DNA from: Aphodosoma sp045126975
Lineage (GTDB): Bacteria > Bacteroidota > Bacteroidia > Bacteroidales > Paludibacteraceae
Assembly (NCBI GenBank): GCA_045126975.1
Contig: JBGVPL010000028.1
Span: forward strand, 1 to 64,000
Direction of reading: 5' to 3'
DNA length: 64,000 nt
The position numbers were made by a program, and so were the translations under genes. Shown piece by piece: positions 26,173-34,154 of this stretch; the first letter of the stretch is position 1; every line of letters starts with the position of its first letter. The notes beneath the pieces were generated by a model. It had not been told where the DNA came from and made no database searches. It was given only the letters and a program-made list of their open reading frames with translations.

Positions 26173-26833
26173 AATTTTGTCGAAAATAAAGGGTGAGAAA
26201 TTTGAATTAGATGAGAGAATCCCTTTGTGTTATTTAGTTTCATTGTTGTTTAATAAGTTTTTAAATTGTATTTGGGGAATAATTAAATTAAGAAGATTGG
26301 GCTTTTTTTCTATTGCTTGTTCCTCGAAGATTAAGTGTGTTTCGAAAATTAAGTGTGGTAAGGTATTGAATGTTGATAGGAATTGTTATATTGATGCATT
26401 GTCGGAAAATGGTATTTTATTTGGAGATAATGTTTCGATAGGGAAAAACACAACTATTGAGTGTTCGGGCACTATTAAGAATTTAGGAAAGGGTTTAGTT
26501 GTAGGTAACAATGTAGGTTTAGGAACTCATGGCTTTTGGGGATGTGCAGGTGGGATTAGTGTTGGGGATAATACTATATTTGGTAATTTTGTTAGTTTGC
26601 ATTCAGAGAATCATAATTTTTCTGATAGGAGTGTGTGTATTCGACAACAAGGAGTCTCTCGTAAAGGAATAAAAATAGGAGAAGATTGTTGGATTGGTGC
26701 AAAGGTTACTATTTTGGATGGTACTATAATAGGAAAAGGTTCTGTTGTTGCTGCTGGTTCTGTTGTTAAAGGAGAGTTTCCTCCGTATTCTGTAATAGGA
26801 GGTGTGCCTGCTAAGATATTAAAAGAAAGGTAG
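26156..26833 (+). CDS. Left-handed beta-helix acetyltransferase (WbbJ/maltose-acetyltransferase type)
   Basis: The 225-residue protein has hexapeptide repeats from about residue 90: IGKNTTIECSG, VGNNVGLGTHGFWG, VGDNTIFGNFVSLHSENHNF, then IGEDCWIGAKVTILDGTIIGKGSVVAAGSVV and IGGVPAKILKER, the standard C-terminus of trimeric xenobiotic/sugar O-acetyltransferases. The His in LHSENHNF is the likely catalytic base. It probably acetylates a sugar. It does not resemble WbpD closely. Confidence 0.87.
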   Translation: MKILNKILSKIKGEKFELDERIPLCYLVSLLFNKFLNCIWGIIKLRRLGFFSIACSSKIKCVSKIKCGKVLNVDRNCYIDALSENGILFGDNVSIGKNTTIECSGTIKNLGKGLVVGNNVGLGTHGFWGCAGGISVGDNTIFGNFVSLHSENHNFSDRSVCIRQQGVSRKGIKIGEDCWIGAKVTILDGTIIGKGSVVAAGSVVKGEFPPYSVIGGVPAKILKER

Positions 26834-26838
26834 TGCTT

Positions 26839-27936
26839 ATGAAAAAAATAGTTTGTTTTCATTTGTATAATGATTTTAGCGGTAGTCCGAAGGTGTTGAG
26901 AGTGGTGCTGGAGGGATTATTGCAAAAGGGCTGTAAGGTGGATTTGGTTACTTCGCGAGGGGGAGTTCTCAGTGAGAAGTTAGGAGTTAGGAGTGAGGAG
27001 TTGAGATTAAGATATTATGATTATAAGTTTTCGGGGAGTGGGGTGATTACGGCATTGAGGTATGTGTGGGTGCAGATTTATACGTTTTTTGTGGCATTGG
27101 GTTATCTGTTTGATAAGGATGTGGTGTTTTATATAAATACGATATTGCCTATAGGTCCTGCGGTGGCAGGGTGGTTGATGAGAAAGAGGGTGGTGTATCA
27201 TTATCATGAAAATGCTATGGTGAAGAGTCGGTTGTATAGGTTGTTGGCTTGGGTGATGCAAAGGGTGGCGACAGAGATTGTGTGCGTGTCGGAATATCAA
27301 CGGTCATTTTTGAAACGAGAGGAGCATGTGGCGGTTGTACCTAATGCGTTGCCAGAGGAGTTTGTGGAGAGAGCTGTGGTGGATGGTGTTGGTGCGTTTG
27401 ACAGAAAGCAGGTATTGATGTTGGGGTCGTTGAAGGGGTATAAAGGTACGAGGGAGTTTGTGGAATTGGCTCGTAGATTGGGACAATATAAGTTTGTGTT
27501 GGTGTTGAATGAAGTGCAGGAGAATGTGGATAAATATTTTGATGAATTGTTTTGCCCAGAAAATCTGAAGGTATATGCTCGTCAGGCGGATGTAGTGCCG
27601 TTCTATAGAGAGGCGAGTGTGGTGCTGAATTTGACAGATAAATCACAAGCTATTGAAACATTTGGTTTGACTGCATTGGAGGCTATGGTGTTTGGTTTAC
27701 CAGTGGTGGTGCCTACGGTGGGAGGTATTGCTGAGATGGTGGAAGATGGGGTGAATGGTTATAAGGTGGATGTGCAGGAGTTGGATGAGATTGCTAAACG
27801 GATTGATGAGATGTTGAGTGATAGGGAATTGTATGTGAGATTGTCGGAAGGGGCAGTTGAGCAGGCGAAGCGGTATAGTGCGAGGGAGATGGTTGATAGA
27901 ATGAATGAGGAGTTAGGAATGAGGAATGAGGAATGA
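26839..27936 (+). CDS. Glycosyltransferase family 4 (GT-B) with heptamer-encoded loop and C-terminus
   Basis: The 365-residue protein has CFHLYNDFSGSPKVLRVVLEGL at the N-terminus and the GT4 core VLMLGSLKGYKGTREFVELAR, ADVVPFYREASVVLNLTDKSQAIETFGLTALEAMVFGLPVVVPTVGGIAEMVEDGVNGY, with the donor-binding E-x7-E. The array at 26974-27005 encodes EKLGVRSEELR within the first domain; a second array encodes the last residues (NEELGMRNEE) and the stop codon. ATG 26839 is preferred over GTG 26833, which overlaps the previous stop. Confidence 0.87.
   Translation: MKKIVCFHLYNDFSGSPKVLRVVLEGLLQKGCKVDLVTSRGGVLSEKLGVRSEELRLRYYDYKFSGSGVITALRYVWVQIYTFFVALGYLFDKDVVFYINTILPIGPAVAGWLMRKRVVYHYHENAMVKSRLYRLLAWVMQRVATEIVCVSEYQRSFLKREEHVAVVPNALPEEFVERAVVDGVGAFDRKQVLMLGSLKGYKGTREFVELARRLGQYKFVLVLNEVQENVDKYFDELFCPENLKVYARQADVVPFYREASVVLNLTDKSQAIETFGLTALEAMVFGLPVVVPTVGGIAEMVEDGVNGYKVDVQELDEIAKRIDEMLSDRELYVRLSEGAVEQAKRYSAREMVDRMNEELGMRNEE
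26974..27005 (+). repeat. In-frame heptamer array inside GT4 gene
   Basis: GAGAAGTTAGGAGTTAGGAG then TGAGGAGTTGAG: units of GTTAGGA type, read as EKLGVRSEEL. Confidence 0.85.
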
Positions 27937-27950
27937 GGAGTTAGGAATGT
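27904..27950 (+). repeat. Heptamer array supplying a gene end
   Basis: AATGAGG, AGTTAGG, AATGAGG, AATGAGG, AATGAGG, AGTTAGG, AATG. It encodes the last residues and stop of the GT4 and continues into the gap. Confidence 0.9.
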
Positions 27951-27986
27951 TATTATTATTTGTGAGGAATAAAATAGAGGTTAAAT

Positions 27987-29057
27987 ATGAAGAAAATAGC
28001 GGTTATAGGGATACAGGGGGTGCCTGCCAAGTATGGTGGGTTTGAGTCGTTGGTGGAGAATATAATTGGCGAAAATTGCTCTGATGGGGTGAAATATACT
28101 GTATTTTGTAGTGCAAAAGATATGAAAGAACGTTTGTCGGAGTATAAGGGATGTGAACTGAAATATGTGTTATTGTCGGCAAATGGAGTGCAAAGTATTC
28201 CGTATGATGTAATTTCGATGTGTAAAGCTTTAGGAGGGTATGATGTGATGTTGATATTGGGGGTTTCGGGTTGTTTGTTTTTGCCATTTGTAAAATTGTT
28301 TTCTAAAGCAAAGGTGATAGTGAATATTGATGGTTTGGAGCATAGACGTGATAAGTGGGGACGTATGGCTAAATGGTTTCTGAGATTGTCGGAGAAGATG
28401 GCGGTAAAATGGGCTGATGTAGTAGTAACAGATAACAAAGGAATTCAAGATTATGTTACGGAAACATATAATGTAGATTCTGAAATGATTGCATACGGAG
28501 GGGATCATGTGTTGCGTTGCGTGGATAAGGAACGAGAGAAGAATATATTGAGAGAGTATGGAGTGGTGAGTGGTAATTATGCGGTGTCGATTTGCAGAAT
28601 TGAACCTGAGAATAACTGTCATATTACGCTTGAGGCTTTTGCGCAGTGCGGAAAGAGATTGTTGTTTGTAGGTAATTGGAATCGTAATGATTATGGTAAG
28701 GAGTTGAAACGGAAATATGCAAATTGCAAAAATATAACAATGATTGATTCGTTGTATGACCTTGATGTGTTGTATGTGCTTAGAAAAAATGCAGGGTGGT
28801 ATATGCATGGACATAGTGCTGGAGGTACGAATCCGTCGCTGGTAGAGGCAATGTTTTTTGGACGACCAATTGTGGCGTATGATGTGGTGTATAATAGAGA
28901 GACGACAGGCGGAAAGGCTCTATATTTCAAGACAAGTGAGGATATATGCGAGTTGTTGTCTCGCGAGGATTTGAACTGCGAGGATTTGAGACTTTTGGCC
29001 GAAGAGAGATACAAATGGTCGTATATTGCTAAAGCATATGAGAAGTTGTATCGTTGA
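27987..29057 (+). CDS. DUF1972/GT4 glycosyltransferase (rhamnosyltransferase-like)
   Basis: The 356-residue protein starts KKIAVIGIQGVPAKYGGFESLVENI, diagnostic of the DUF1972 acceptor domain, and has YDVMLILGVSGCLFLP, NIDGLEHRRDKWG, then the GT4 half with AVSICRIEPENNCHITLEAF and MHGHSAGGTNPSLVEAMFFGRPIVAYD. Relatives include WsaF-like rhamnosyltransferases and WbpY-type enzymes. It is the last glycosyltransferase of the run; the strand context then changes to the minus-strand fic gene. Confidence 0.87.
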   Translation: MKKIAVIGIQGVPAKYGGFESLVENIIGENCSDGVKYTVFCSAKDMKERLSEYKGCELKYVLLSANGVQSIPYDVISMCKALGGYDVMLILGVSGCLFLPFVKLFSKAKVIVNIDGLEHRRDKWGRMAKWFLRLSEKMAVKWADVVVTDNKGIQDYVTETYNVDSEMIAYGGDHVLRCVDKEREKNILREYGVVSGNYAVSICRIEPENNCHITLEAFAQCGKRLLFVGNWNRNDYGKELKRKYANCKNITMIDSLYDLDVLYVLRKNAGWYMHGHSAGGTNPSLVEAMFFGRPIVAYDVVYNRETTGGKALYFKTSEDICELLSREDLNCEDLRLLAEERYKWSYIAKAYEKLYR

Positions 29058-29076
29058 GAGATACAGTTAGTTTTAT

Positions 29077-29190
29077 TCAGTTTAAGATTATTATTTGGCG
29101 TACTGCATAAAATGGCCTTAAGAATGCTAGCAGTGGGGCTAATACTGCAAGTAAGAAAATACGTTTAAAGAACGTACTTTTACGAATTAT
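29077..29190 (-). pseudogene. Possible decayed gene end (hydrophobic C-terminus)
   Basis: The minus strand from 29190 to 29077 reads open as IRKSTFFKRIFLLAVLAPLL followed by AFLRPFYAVRQIIILN and a stop. No start codon of a sizeable ORF lies upstream. The basic/hydrophobic pattern resembles the membrane-associated end of a glycosyltransferase. Weak evidence. Confidence 0.25.
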
Positions 29191-29213
29191 ATAGTTGACT
29201 GTAGAATTTGTAA
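29181..29213. repeat. Palindromic element, degenerate copy
   Basis: TACGAATTATATAGTTGACT followed by GTAGAATTTGTAA is a diverged copy of the palindrome at 30852-30885. The two copies lie on either side of the fic gene in the same orientation. Confidence 0.5.
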
Positions 29214-29304
29214 AAGTGCAAAAATTAGTAGAAACTATCCGGTTTGTTAGATGTTTTTCTATTAATAGTGAAGAATGTTTTCCATTTTTGAACTTGCGAA
29301 ATAT

Positions 29305-29331
29305 AAAAAAGGCGCTACGTAGCGCCTTTTT
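29305..29331. terminator. Bidirectional terminator, 3' of fic
   Basis: AAAAAAGGCGCT-ACGT-AGCGCCTTTTTA, a near-perfect palindrome whose T-run serves both the plus-strand glycosyltransferase operon and the minus-strand fic gene. Confidence 0.85.
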
Positions 29332-30640
29332 ATATTTTAATATTTTTTGAGATGATTGTGTCGAATGCAGAACCTTTGATGTATCCTTTTTTTACTTTGT
29401 TAAATGATATTTCTGCTAATATGCCTCGGTTGACTAATTCAATGATGTCTGATTTGGCAGTTGTTGGAGATATGCCAAATTTGTTTTGTACTTCTTTTAC
29501 TGTTAGTGTTTCTTGTGGATTATCGTAATATATTTTTATAATCTGAGCTTGGCGTTGGTTTATTTCTCCTATGTGTAAGAATTGATTAGCATCTAATTTT
29601 TCTTTTGTTTTGCGTTTAATGTATTGCTGTAGTTTTTTGAAAGCCAAATCTAATACTCTTAAGTTGTAAGTAACGAAATAACCTAAATCATTTTCATCAT
29701 TTTCTACATATAAATATGCTTTTTCGTATGTTTTTTTTGATTCGGCAATAATTCTTGATATTGAAAGATATTCAGTTAACCAATAGTCTTGTTTAAGCAT
29801 ATACCAATAAAAAAGGGCCCTGGCTGTTCTTCCATTTCCATCTATAAATGGGTGCATAAAAGCAATCATAAAATGTATTATAATGCCTTTTATTATTGGA
29901 TGTATAAATATCGCAGGTTCTTTTTCGTTGAAGAAATTACAAAAATCGTTGATGAATTCGTTAATCTCTGTGTGTGATGGAGGTGTATGTACTACTTCGT
30001 GTGTTATAGAATTCTCTACGACAACATTGTCATTGTTGCGGAATTGCCCAGCATCACTCTCTTTTTCTAATGTTTTATTAGTCATGAGACGATGTATTGT
30101 TAATAGCAATTCTTTTGTTATATCATCGTTTTTATGTTTTAATATAAATTGTATTGTTTGATAGTTGTTGTAAATCATTTGTTGTGATTTATCTCGTGGC
30201 GTAATTTCTTTTTGTAGCATATCTTTTGCTATTTTGCGAGTCGTTGTTGCTCCTTCCATTTGACTCGAGAAAATTGCCTCTTCCATCAATGATGATATTA
30301 AATATTGAGGGCGATTGTTGGTGTCAATGATGGTGTCGTTGCCCCAAGAACCACCAAACTTCATATCAAATAAGTGACACATTTGTTGCATTTTAGTTGT
30401 TATATGAAGTTTTATGTTATATTTTTTCCATATTGTTATATATGGAATTCTGGATGCTTTTACATAATGCCAAAGATCAATAGCAGTGCAAGTTAAATTT
30501 TGGCTTTTGTATTTTACATCACTCCAATATAGATAATCATTATTGATTTTCTCTACTGCTTCTTCTATTTCTGGAGGAGTTTTTTGTAGCAGTATTTCTA
30601 GAATTTTTGTTTTTGAAATTTTAGGTGATTGTTCTATCAT
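29330..30640 (-). CDS. Fic family protein (AMPylase-type) with C-terminal winged HTH
   Basis: The 436-residue protein has the inhibitory-helix motif SSQMEG (S-x3-E-G) before the Fic core and the complete active site HPFIDGNGRTAR, so it is a class II, self-inhibited Fic enzyme expected to transfer AMP from ATP to a target hydroxyl. A C-terminal winged helix (NQRQAQIIKIYYDNPQETLT, VKEVQNKFGISPTTAKSDII) suggests DNA binding and autoregulation. ATG at 30640 is preferred; a TTG seven codons earlier lies directly at the promoter. It is the only minus-strand gene in the polysaccharide locus and is self-contained, with its own promoter and terminator. Confidence 0.88.
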   Translation of the reverse strand: MIEQSPKISKTKILEILLQKTPPEIEEAVEKINNDYLYWSDVKYKSQNLTCTAIDLWHYVKASRIPYITIWKKYNIKLHITTKMQQMCHLFDMKFGGSWGNDTIIDTNNRPQYLISSLMEEAIFSSQMEGATTTRKIAKDMLQKEITPRDKSQQMIYNNYQTIQFILKHKNDDITKELLLTIHRLMTNKTLEKESDAGQFRNNDNVVVENSITHEVVHTPPSHTEINEFINDFCNFFNEKEPAIFIHPIIKGIIIHFMIAFMHPFIDGNGRTARALFYWYMLKQDYWLTEYLSISRIIAESKKTYEKAYLYVENDENDLGYFVTYNLRVLDLAFKKLQQYIKRKTKEKLDANQFLHIGEINQRQAQIIKIYYDNPQETLTVKEVQNKFGISPTTAKSDIIELVNRGILAEISFNKVKKGYIKGSAFDTIISKNIKI

Positions 30641-30658
30641 AGTTGTAATATTTAAGGG

Positions 30659-30689
30659 CAAAGTTACAAAATTCTTTCCAATCTACAAA
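30659..30689 (-). promoter_or_regulatory. Promoter of fic
   Basis: On the minus strand TTTG (30689-30686), a 19-bp spacer and TAACTTTG (30666-30659) match the Bacteroidota consensus. The spacer contains one arm of the dyad at 30669-30705. Confidence 0.75.
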
Positions 30690-30705
30690 GAATTGGAGAG
30701 AATTT
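30669..30705. promoter_or_regulatory. Operator-like dyad overlapping the fic promoter
   Basis: AAATTCTTTCCAAT (30669-30682), 9-bp spacer, ATTGGAGAGAATTT (30692-30705): 13 of 14 positions pair. It covers the -33 element and spacer. A perfect copy with the same spacing lies at 30775-30811. Confidence 0.65.
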
Positions 30706-30774
30706 TATAGTTTTTGTATTGAAAAATGTGCATTTATTGAGGTAAAAGTAGTGTTTGTTGCTCTGAAAACATTC

Positions 30775-30811
30775 AAATTCTTTCCAATTTATAAAATATT
30801 GGAAAGAATTT
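30775..30811. promoter_or_regulatory. Second operator-like dyad
   Basis: AAATTCTTTCCAAT (30775-30788), 9-bp spacer, ATTGGAAAGAATTT (30798-30811), a perfect 14-bp inverted repeat starting 106 bp from the first dyad. Confidence 0.65.
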
Positions 30812-30851
30812 ATGTGAAAAAGAAAACATCTTGGGTTTTCGGGCTGATTAT

Positions 30852-30885
30852 TTACAAATCATATAGTCGACTATAGAATTTGTAA
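30852..30885. repeat. Palindromic element
   Basis: Outer arms TTACAAAT and ATTTGTAA enclose the perfect palindrome TATAGTCGACTATA (30862-30875). A diverged copy lies at 29181-29213. It abuts the 33-bp promoter repeats. Confidence 0.7.
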
Positions 30886-30951
30886 ATTTGGTGGAAATCG
30901 GCATTTTGGGGGTGAAAAATTTGGTGGGAATGAAAAAAAGATGTAACTTTG
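30885..30951 (+). repeat. 33-bp promoter repeats plus -7 box upstream of the second AAA_14 gene
   Basis: Unit 1 starts at 30885 and unit 2 at 30918 (AATTTGGTGG...), the same family as at 15704-15788. TTTG 30920-30923, a 20-bp spacer and TAACTTTG 30944-30951 form a good promoter. Confidence 0.85.
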
Positions 30952-30958
30952 CAGTGTG

Positions 30959-31047
30959 TGTTAATTTAGAATAAACACTAGTTGTGGGTATTTGTTAATT
31001 CTAATTAAACACTATATTGTGTTATTTGTTGATTCGGATTAAACACT
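30959..31047 (+). repeat. Three 21-bp direct repeats in the leader of the second AAA_14 gene
   Basis: Copies at 30959-30979, 30993-31013 and 31027-31047 (TGTTAATTCTAATTAAACAC type), exactly 34 bp apart. The last ends 9 bp before the ATG, so they lie in the transcribed leader. Confidence 0.85.
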
Positions 31048-31056
31048 TTTGTGATT

Positions 31057-32250
31057 ATGCAGACTCTTTTGAAACGATATAAGCGATTATTGAATAATGT
31101 CTCATTGGATTTTGTTCGTGAAATTATGAATGAAATTGATTGGGATGAGCGTTTGATTGCGATTAGAGGTGCTCGAGGTGTGGGTAAGACTACACTTATG
31201 TTGCAATATTTGAAAATGCATTATAATGAGTATGGAGATAAGGCTATTTATGTAAGTCTGGATAGCGCTTATTTTACACAAAAAACAATTTATGATTTTG
31301 TTGAGGAGTTTTATATTGGTGGAGGTAAGTTGATTATGTTTGATGAGGTGCATAAATATGAACATTGGAGTCGTGCAATGAAAAATATTTATGATGAATA
31401 TCCTAATATGAAAATTGTGTTTAGTGGGTCTTCATTGATTCAAATATTAAATGCAGAGGCTGATTTGTCGCGAAGATGCGTGGCTTATGATATGCAAGGA
31501 TTATCGTTTAGAGAGTATTTGAAATTGTATAAGGATATTGATTGTAAGAAGTATAAACTGGAGGAATTGTTGGCAAATCCTGATAAATTGTGCTCTGAAG
31601 TAAATGAGAAATGTCGTCCATTAGAGTTCTTTAGAGAATATTTGGCTATTGGTTATTATCCTTTTGCTCGTTCGGGAGAGGAGTATTATACTAAATTGGA
31701 GAGTGTGGTGGATATGATTGTTAATGTTGAATTGCCTTATTATTGTAATGTAGATTTTGCTAATATTAGAAAATTGAAGGCTCTGTTGGTAATTCTTGCA
31801 AATGAAATTCCTCAACAAATTGATACTACTAAAACCGCTGGACTGGTTGGTGTATCGAGGCTCACTTTGTTGAATTATTTGAATCATTTGCATCGTGCTA
31901 ATTTGATTACTCTATTATATTCGGACGTGGATTCGTTGAGGAAGATGCAAAAGCCAGATAAAATTTATCCTGAAAATTGTAATTTAATTTATGCTCTTGC
32001 GACAAAAGAACCAAGTGTAGGTACAATAAGAGAAACTTTTTTTGTGAATCAATTGAAGTATCAGCATTTGGTGGAGTATTCAAAAAAAGGTGATTTTACT
32101 ATTGACAAGAAATATATTGTGGAGGTCGGTGGTGCATCTAAAGATGGCAAGCAAATTGCTCAAATGGAAAATGCATATATTGCGGCAGATAATATTGAAT
32201 ATGCGTTTGGAAATAAAATTCCTTTGTGGTGTTTTGGTTTTTTGTATTGA
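31057..32250 (+). CDS. AAA_14 ATPase with DUF4143-like C-terminus
   Basis: The 397-residue P-loop protein has Walker A GARGVGKTT (38-46), Walker B LIMFDEVHKYEHW (about 89-101), sensor VFSGSSLIQIL, helical LVGVSRLTLLNYLNHLHRANLI (an HTH-like stretch) and a C-terminal TIDKKYIVEVGG nuclease-like strand. It belongs to the same broad family as the gene at 5.43 kb, but the two are clearly divergent. The start is ATG 31057; GTG 31051 is in frame. It is transcribed from a promoter made of 33-bp repeats and separated from the Wzi-like gene by 2 bp. Confidence 0.85.
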   Translation: MQTLLKRYKRLLNNVSLDFVREIMNEIDWDERLIAIRGARGVGKTTLMLQYLKMHYNEYGDKAIYVSLDSAYFTQKTIYDFVEEFYIGGGKLIMFDEVHKYEHWSRAMKNIYDEYPNMKIVFSGSSLIQILNAEADLSRRCVAYDMQGLSFREYLKLYKDIDCKKYKLEELLANPDKLCSEVNEKCRPLEFFREYLAIGYYPFARSGEEYYTKLESVVDMIVNVELPYYCNVDFANIRKLKALLVILANEIPQQIDTTKTAGLVGVSRLTLLNYLNHLHRANLITLLYSDVDSLRKMQKPDKIYPENCNLIYALATKEPSVGTIRETFFVNQLKYQHLVEYSKKGDFTIDKKYIVEVGGASKDGKQIAQMENAYIAADNIEYAFGNKIPLWCFGFLY

Positions 32251-32252
32251 TT

Positions 32253-34148
32253 ATGAAAAGATTGAGATTTATAGTAGTGATGCTTTGCCTGCTTTTGGTG
32301 GGTGGTATGAGCGCTCAGGAGCAACGACCTGCAGCATTGGGTGGTGTGCCTGAATATTTGGGTTATACTCAGGTGTATGATTTTATTGAAGAGTTGGCAG
32401 ATATGGGTGTTATCAGTGTGAATTCGGTAGTGAAGCCATACGATAGGAATCAGATTGCTGCGTGGCTTATGGAGGCGGTGGAGGTGGATTCTTTGTTGTC
32501 GGTGCGTCAACGCAAAGAGTTGCGATTTTATTTGAACGATTTTGCTTTGGAATGTGATGGAATGTATGATGGTATTGTGCAGTGGTCGAATAGTGGTAAG
32601 TTGGTGAATAAGGAGTTATGGAAAGATGCGTTCTCCTTAGAGTCAACAGTCAATAGTCAATGGTCGACAGACCCCTCAGTCCTACGGACAGCTCCCCTAA
32701 AACAGGGGAGCAATAGCGAGAGTGGGCAATTTTCTTTGTCTTTGTTGCAGCCAGCGTTTCATTATGGTGATAAGTGGTTTGAATGTAAATTGAATCCTAT
32801 ACTTGGTATGGATTTGACTATTAATAGTCATGGTATGGTGATGCATCGTTGGTATGGGGCGGAGATTCGTGCTGATATTGTGGACCATGTGGCGGTGTGG
32901 GGGTCGATTCGTGACCATTCGTTTTCGAATCAGTTTATGGATAAGGGGTATAGTGCACTTTTGGCACAACCAAAATATCTGAATAATTTGCCTGGGGCAT
33001 ATTATCATCCGTCATCGTATGGAGGTGATTATGCCGAGGTGCGTGGTGGTATTAAAGCGTATGCGTGGTGGGGATCGATTGGATTGGTGAAGGATAATAT
33101 ACAGTGGGGCGATTCGTATCATTCAGCGAATATATTGTCGGGACGTGCGCCTTCGTTCCCGATGATTGAGTTGAAATTGAAACCTTGTAGTTGGTTCCGT
33201 TTGGATTATATACATGGCTTCCTTGCAAGTGGTGTGGTGGATTCGACATACTACAGAGTAGAGAATAATCCGATAGATGGCTCGTCGCATAGGATGTATC
33301 GTACGGCATCGAAATATTTAGCCGCAAATATGCTGACATTCACACCTGTGAAGAGATTGGACCTTTCGATAGGTTCGGCTGTGGTGTATGGTGCACGGAA
33401 TATTGCTGCGGCGTTCTCGTTACCTATATCGTTCTTTAATTCGTTAGATTATCAGATGAATAGCGGTGCAATGTTGGATAACGAAAACTCGCAGATATTT
33501 TTTAATATATCGAGTCGCAATTTGAAATATACCCATTTTTATGCCTCTATCTATATTGATGAGATAAACTTTAAGCGTTTGAAACCCTCGAATCCTGAAC
33601 ATAATTTCTATAGTTGGAAAGTGGGAGGGCGAGTGTCGAATTGGCCATTGAGAGATTTGTCGCTCACGGCAGAGTTTACGCGTACGAATTGTGGCAACTA
33701 TCAACATCCGTATCAGGTGCTGACATGGGCATCGAATGGGTATAATCTCGGTCATTATCTTGGCGATAATGCACAAGAGGTGTATGTGGCGTTGGCTTAT
33801 AAGCCAATTCGTAGTCTTAGTTTTACATTGACGTATGTGAATGCTACGAAATATAATGAGTATTTATATACTAGATATCCTAATTCACCATTTATACGTC
33901 AGAAACAGTTTGCCGAGAAGGTGTGGCGCAATGATGAAGTGAAATTGCATGCTGTGTATGAGGTGGTGAATAATGCGTATGCTTTCCTTGATTTTGGGTG
34001 GAATAATGCACGAGGGTTTGATGTGACTTCGGAGCCAACGATTGATGAGGAGCGCCTTGATGCACAAGGCTATTTGAAACGATATACTCCTGCGTTCTAT
34101 TGGGGGCAGAATTTTACGGTTAAGATGGGCTTCTCGTTCTATTATTAA
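32253..34148 (+). CDS. Wzi-like capsule assembly outer-membrane protein
   Basis: The 631-residue protein begins with a signal peptide (KRLRFIVVMLCLLLVGGMSAQ), then mixed alpha/beta sequence and many amphipathic strands ending in YF-rich FTVKMGFSFYY, typical of outer-membrane beta-barrels. The family in Bacteroidota is annotated as capsule assembly Wzi and is linked to surface attachment of polysaccharide. A composite repeat at 32640-32715 (heptamers, then a CCCCTAAAACAGGGG hairpin) inserts about 25 residues (VNSQWSTDPSVLRTAPLKQG...) in frame. ATG 32253 is chosen for the signal peptide. Confidence 0.83.
   Translation: MKRLRFIVVMLCLLLVGGMSAQEQRPAALGGVPEYLGYTQVYDFIEELADMGVISVNSVVKPYDRNQIAAWLMEAVEVDSLLSVRQRKELRFYLNDFALECDGMYDGIVQWSNSGKLVNKELWKDAFSLESTVNSQWSTDPSVLRTAPLKQGSNSESGQFSLSLLQPAFHYGDKWFECKLNPILGMDLTINSHGMVMHRWYGAEIRADIVDHVAVWGSIRDHSFSNQFMDKGYSALLAQPKYLNNLPGAYYHPSSYGGDYAEVRGGIKAYAWWGSIGLVKDNIQWGDSYHSANILSGRAPSFPMIELKLKPCSWFRLDYIHGFLASGVVDSTYYRVENNPIDGSSHRMYRTASKYLAANMLTFTPVKRLDLSIGSAVVYGARNIAAAFSLPISFFNSLDYQMNSGAMLDNENSQIFFNISSRNLKYTHFYASIYIDEINFKRLKPSNPEHNFYSWKVGGRVSNWPLRDLSLTAEFTRTNCGNYQHPYQVLTWASNGYNLGHYLGDNAQEVYVALAYKPIRSLSFTLTYVNATKYNEYLYTRYPNSPFIRQKQFAEKVWRNDEVKLHAVYEVVNNAYAFLDFGWNNARGFDVTSEPTIDEERLDAQGYLKRYTPAFYWGQNFTVKMGFSFYY
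32640..32715 (+). repeat. In-frame composite repeat inside the Wzi-like gene
   Basis: Heptamers GTCAACA, GTCAATA, GTCAATG, GTCGACA are followed by CCCCTCAGTCCTACGGACAG and CTCCCCTAAAACAGGGGAG, the second hairpin family seen at 1.45 and 56.92 kb. The reading frame stays open. Confidence 0.85.
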
Positions 34149-34154
34149 AAGTTT

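Noticed and set aside
30959..31047. CRISPR array (three 21-bp repeats with 13-bp gaps)
   Set aside because: Spacers are far too short, repeats are degenerate, and no cas genes are present; the repeats lie in a gene leader.
31057..32250. IS21-type IstB or transposon helper ATPase
   Set aside because: No transposase or terminal repeats; the C-terminal part fits the AAA_14/DUF4143 type.
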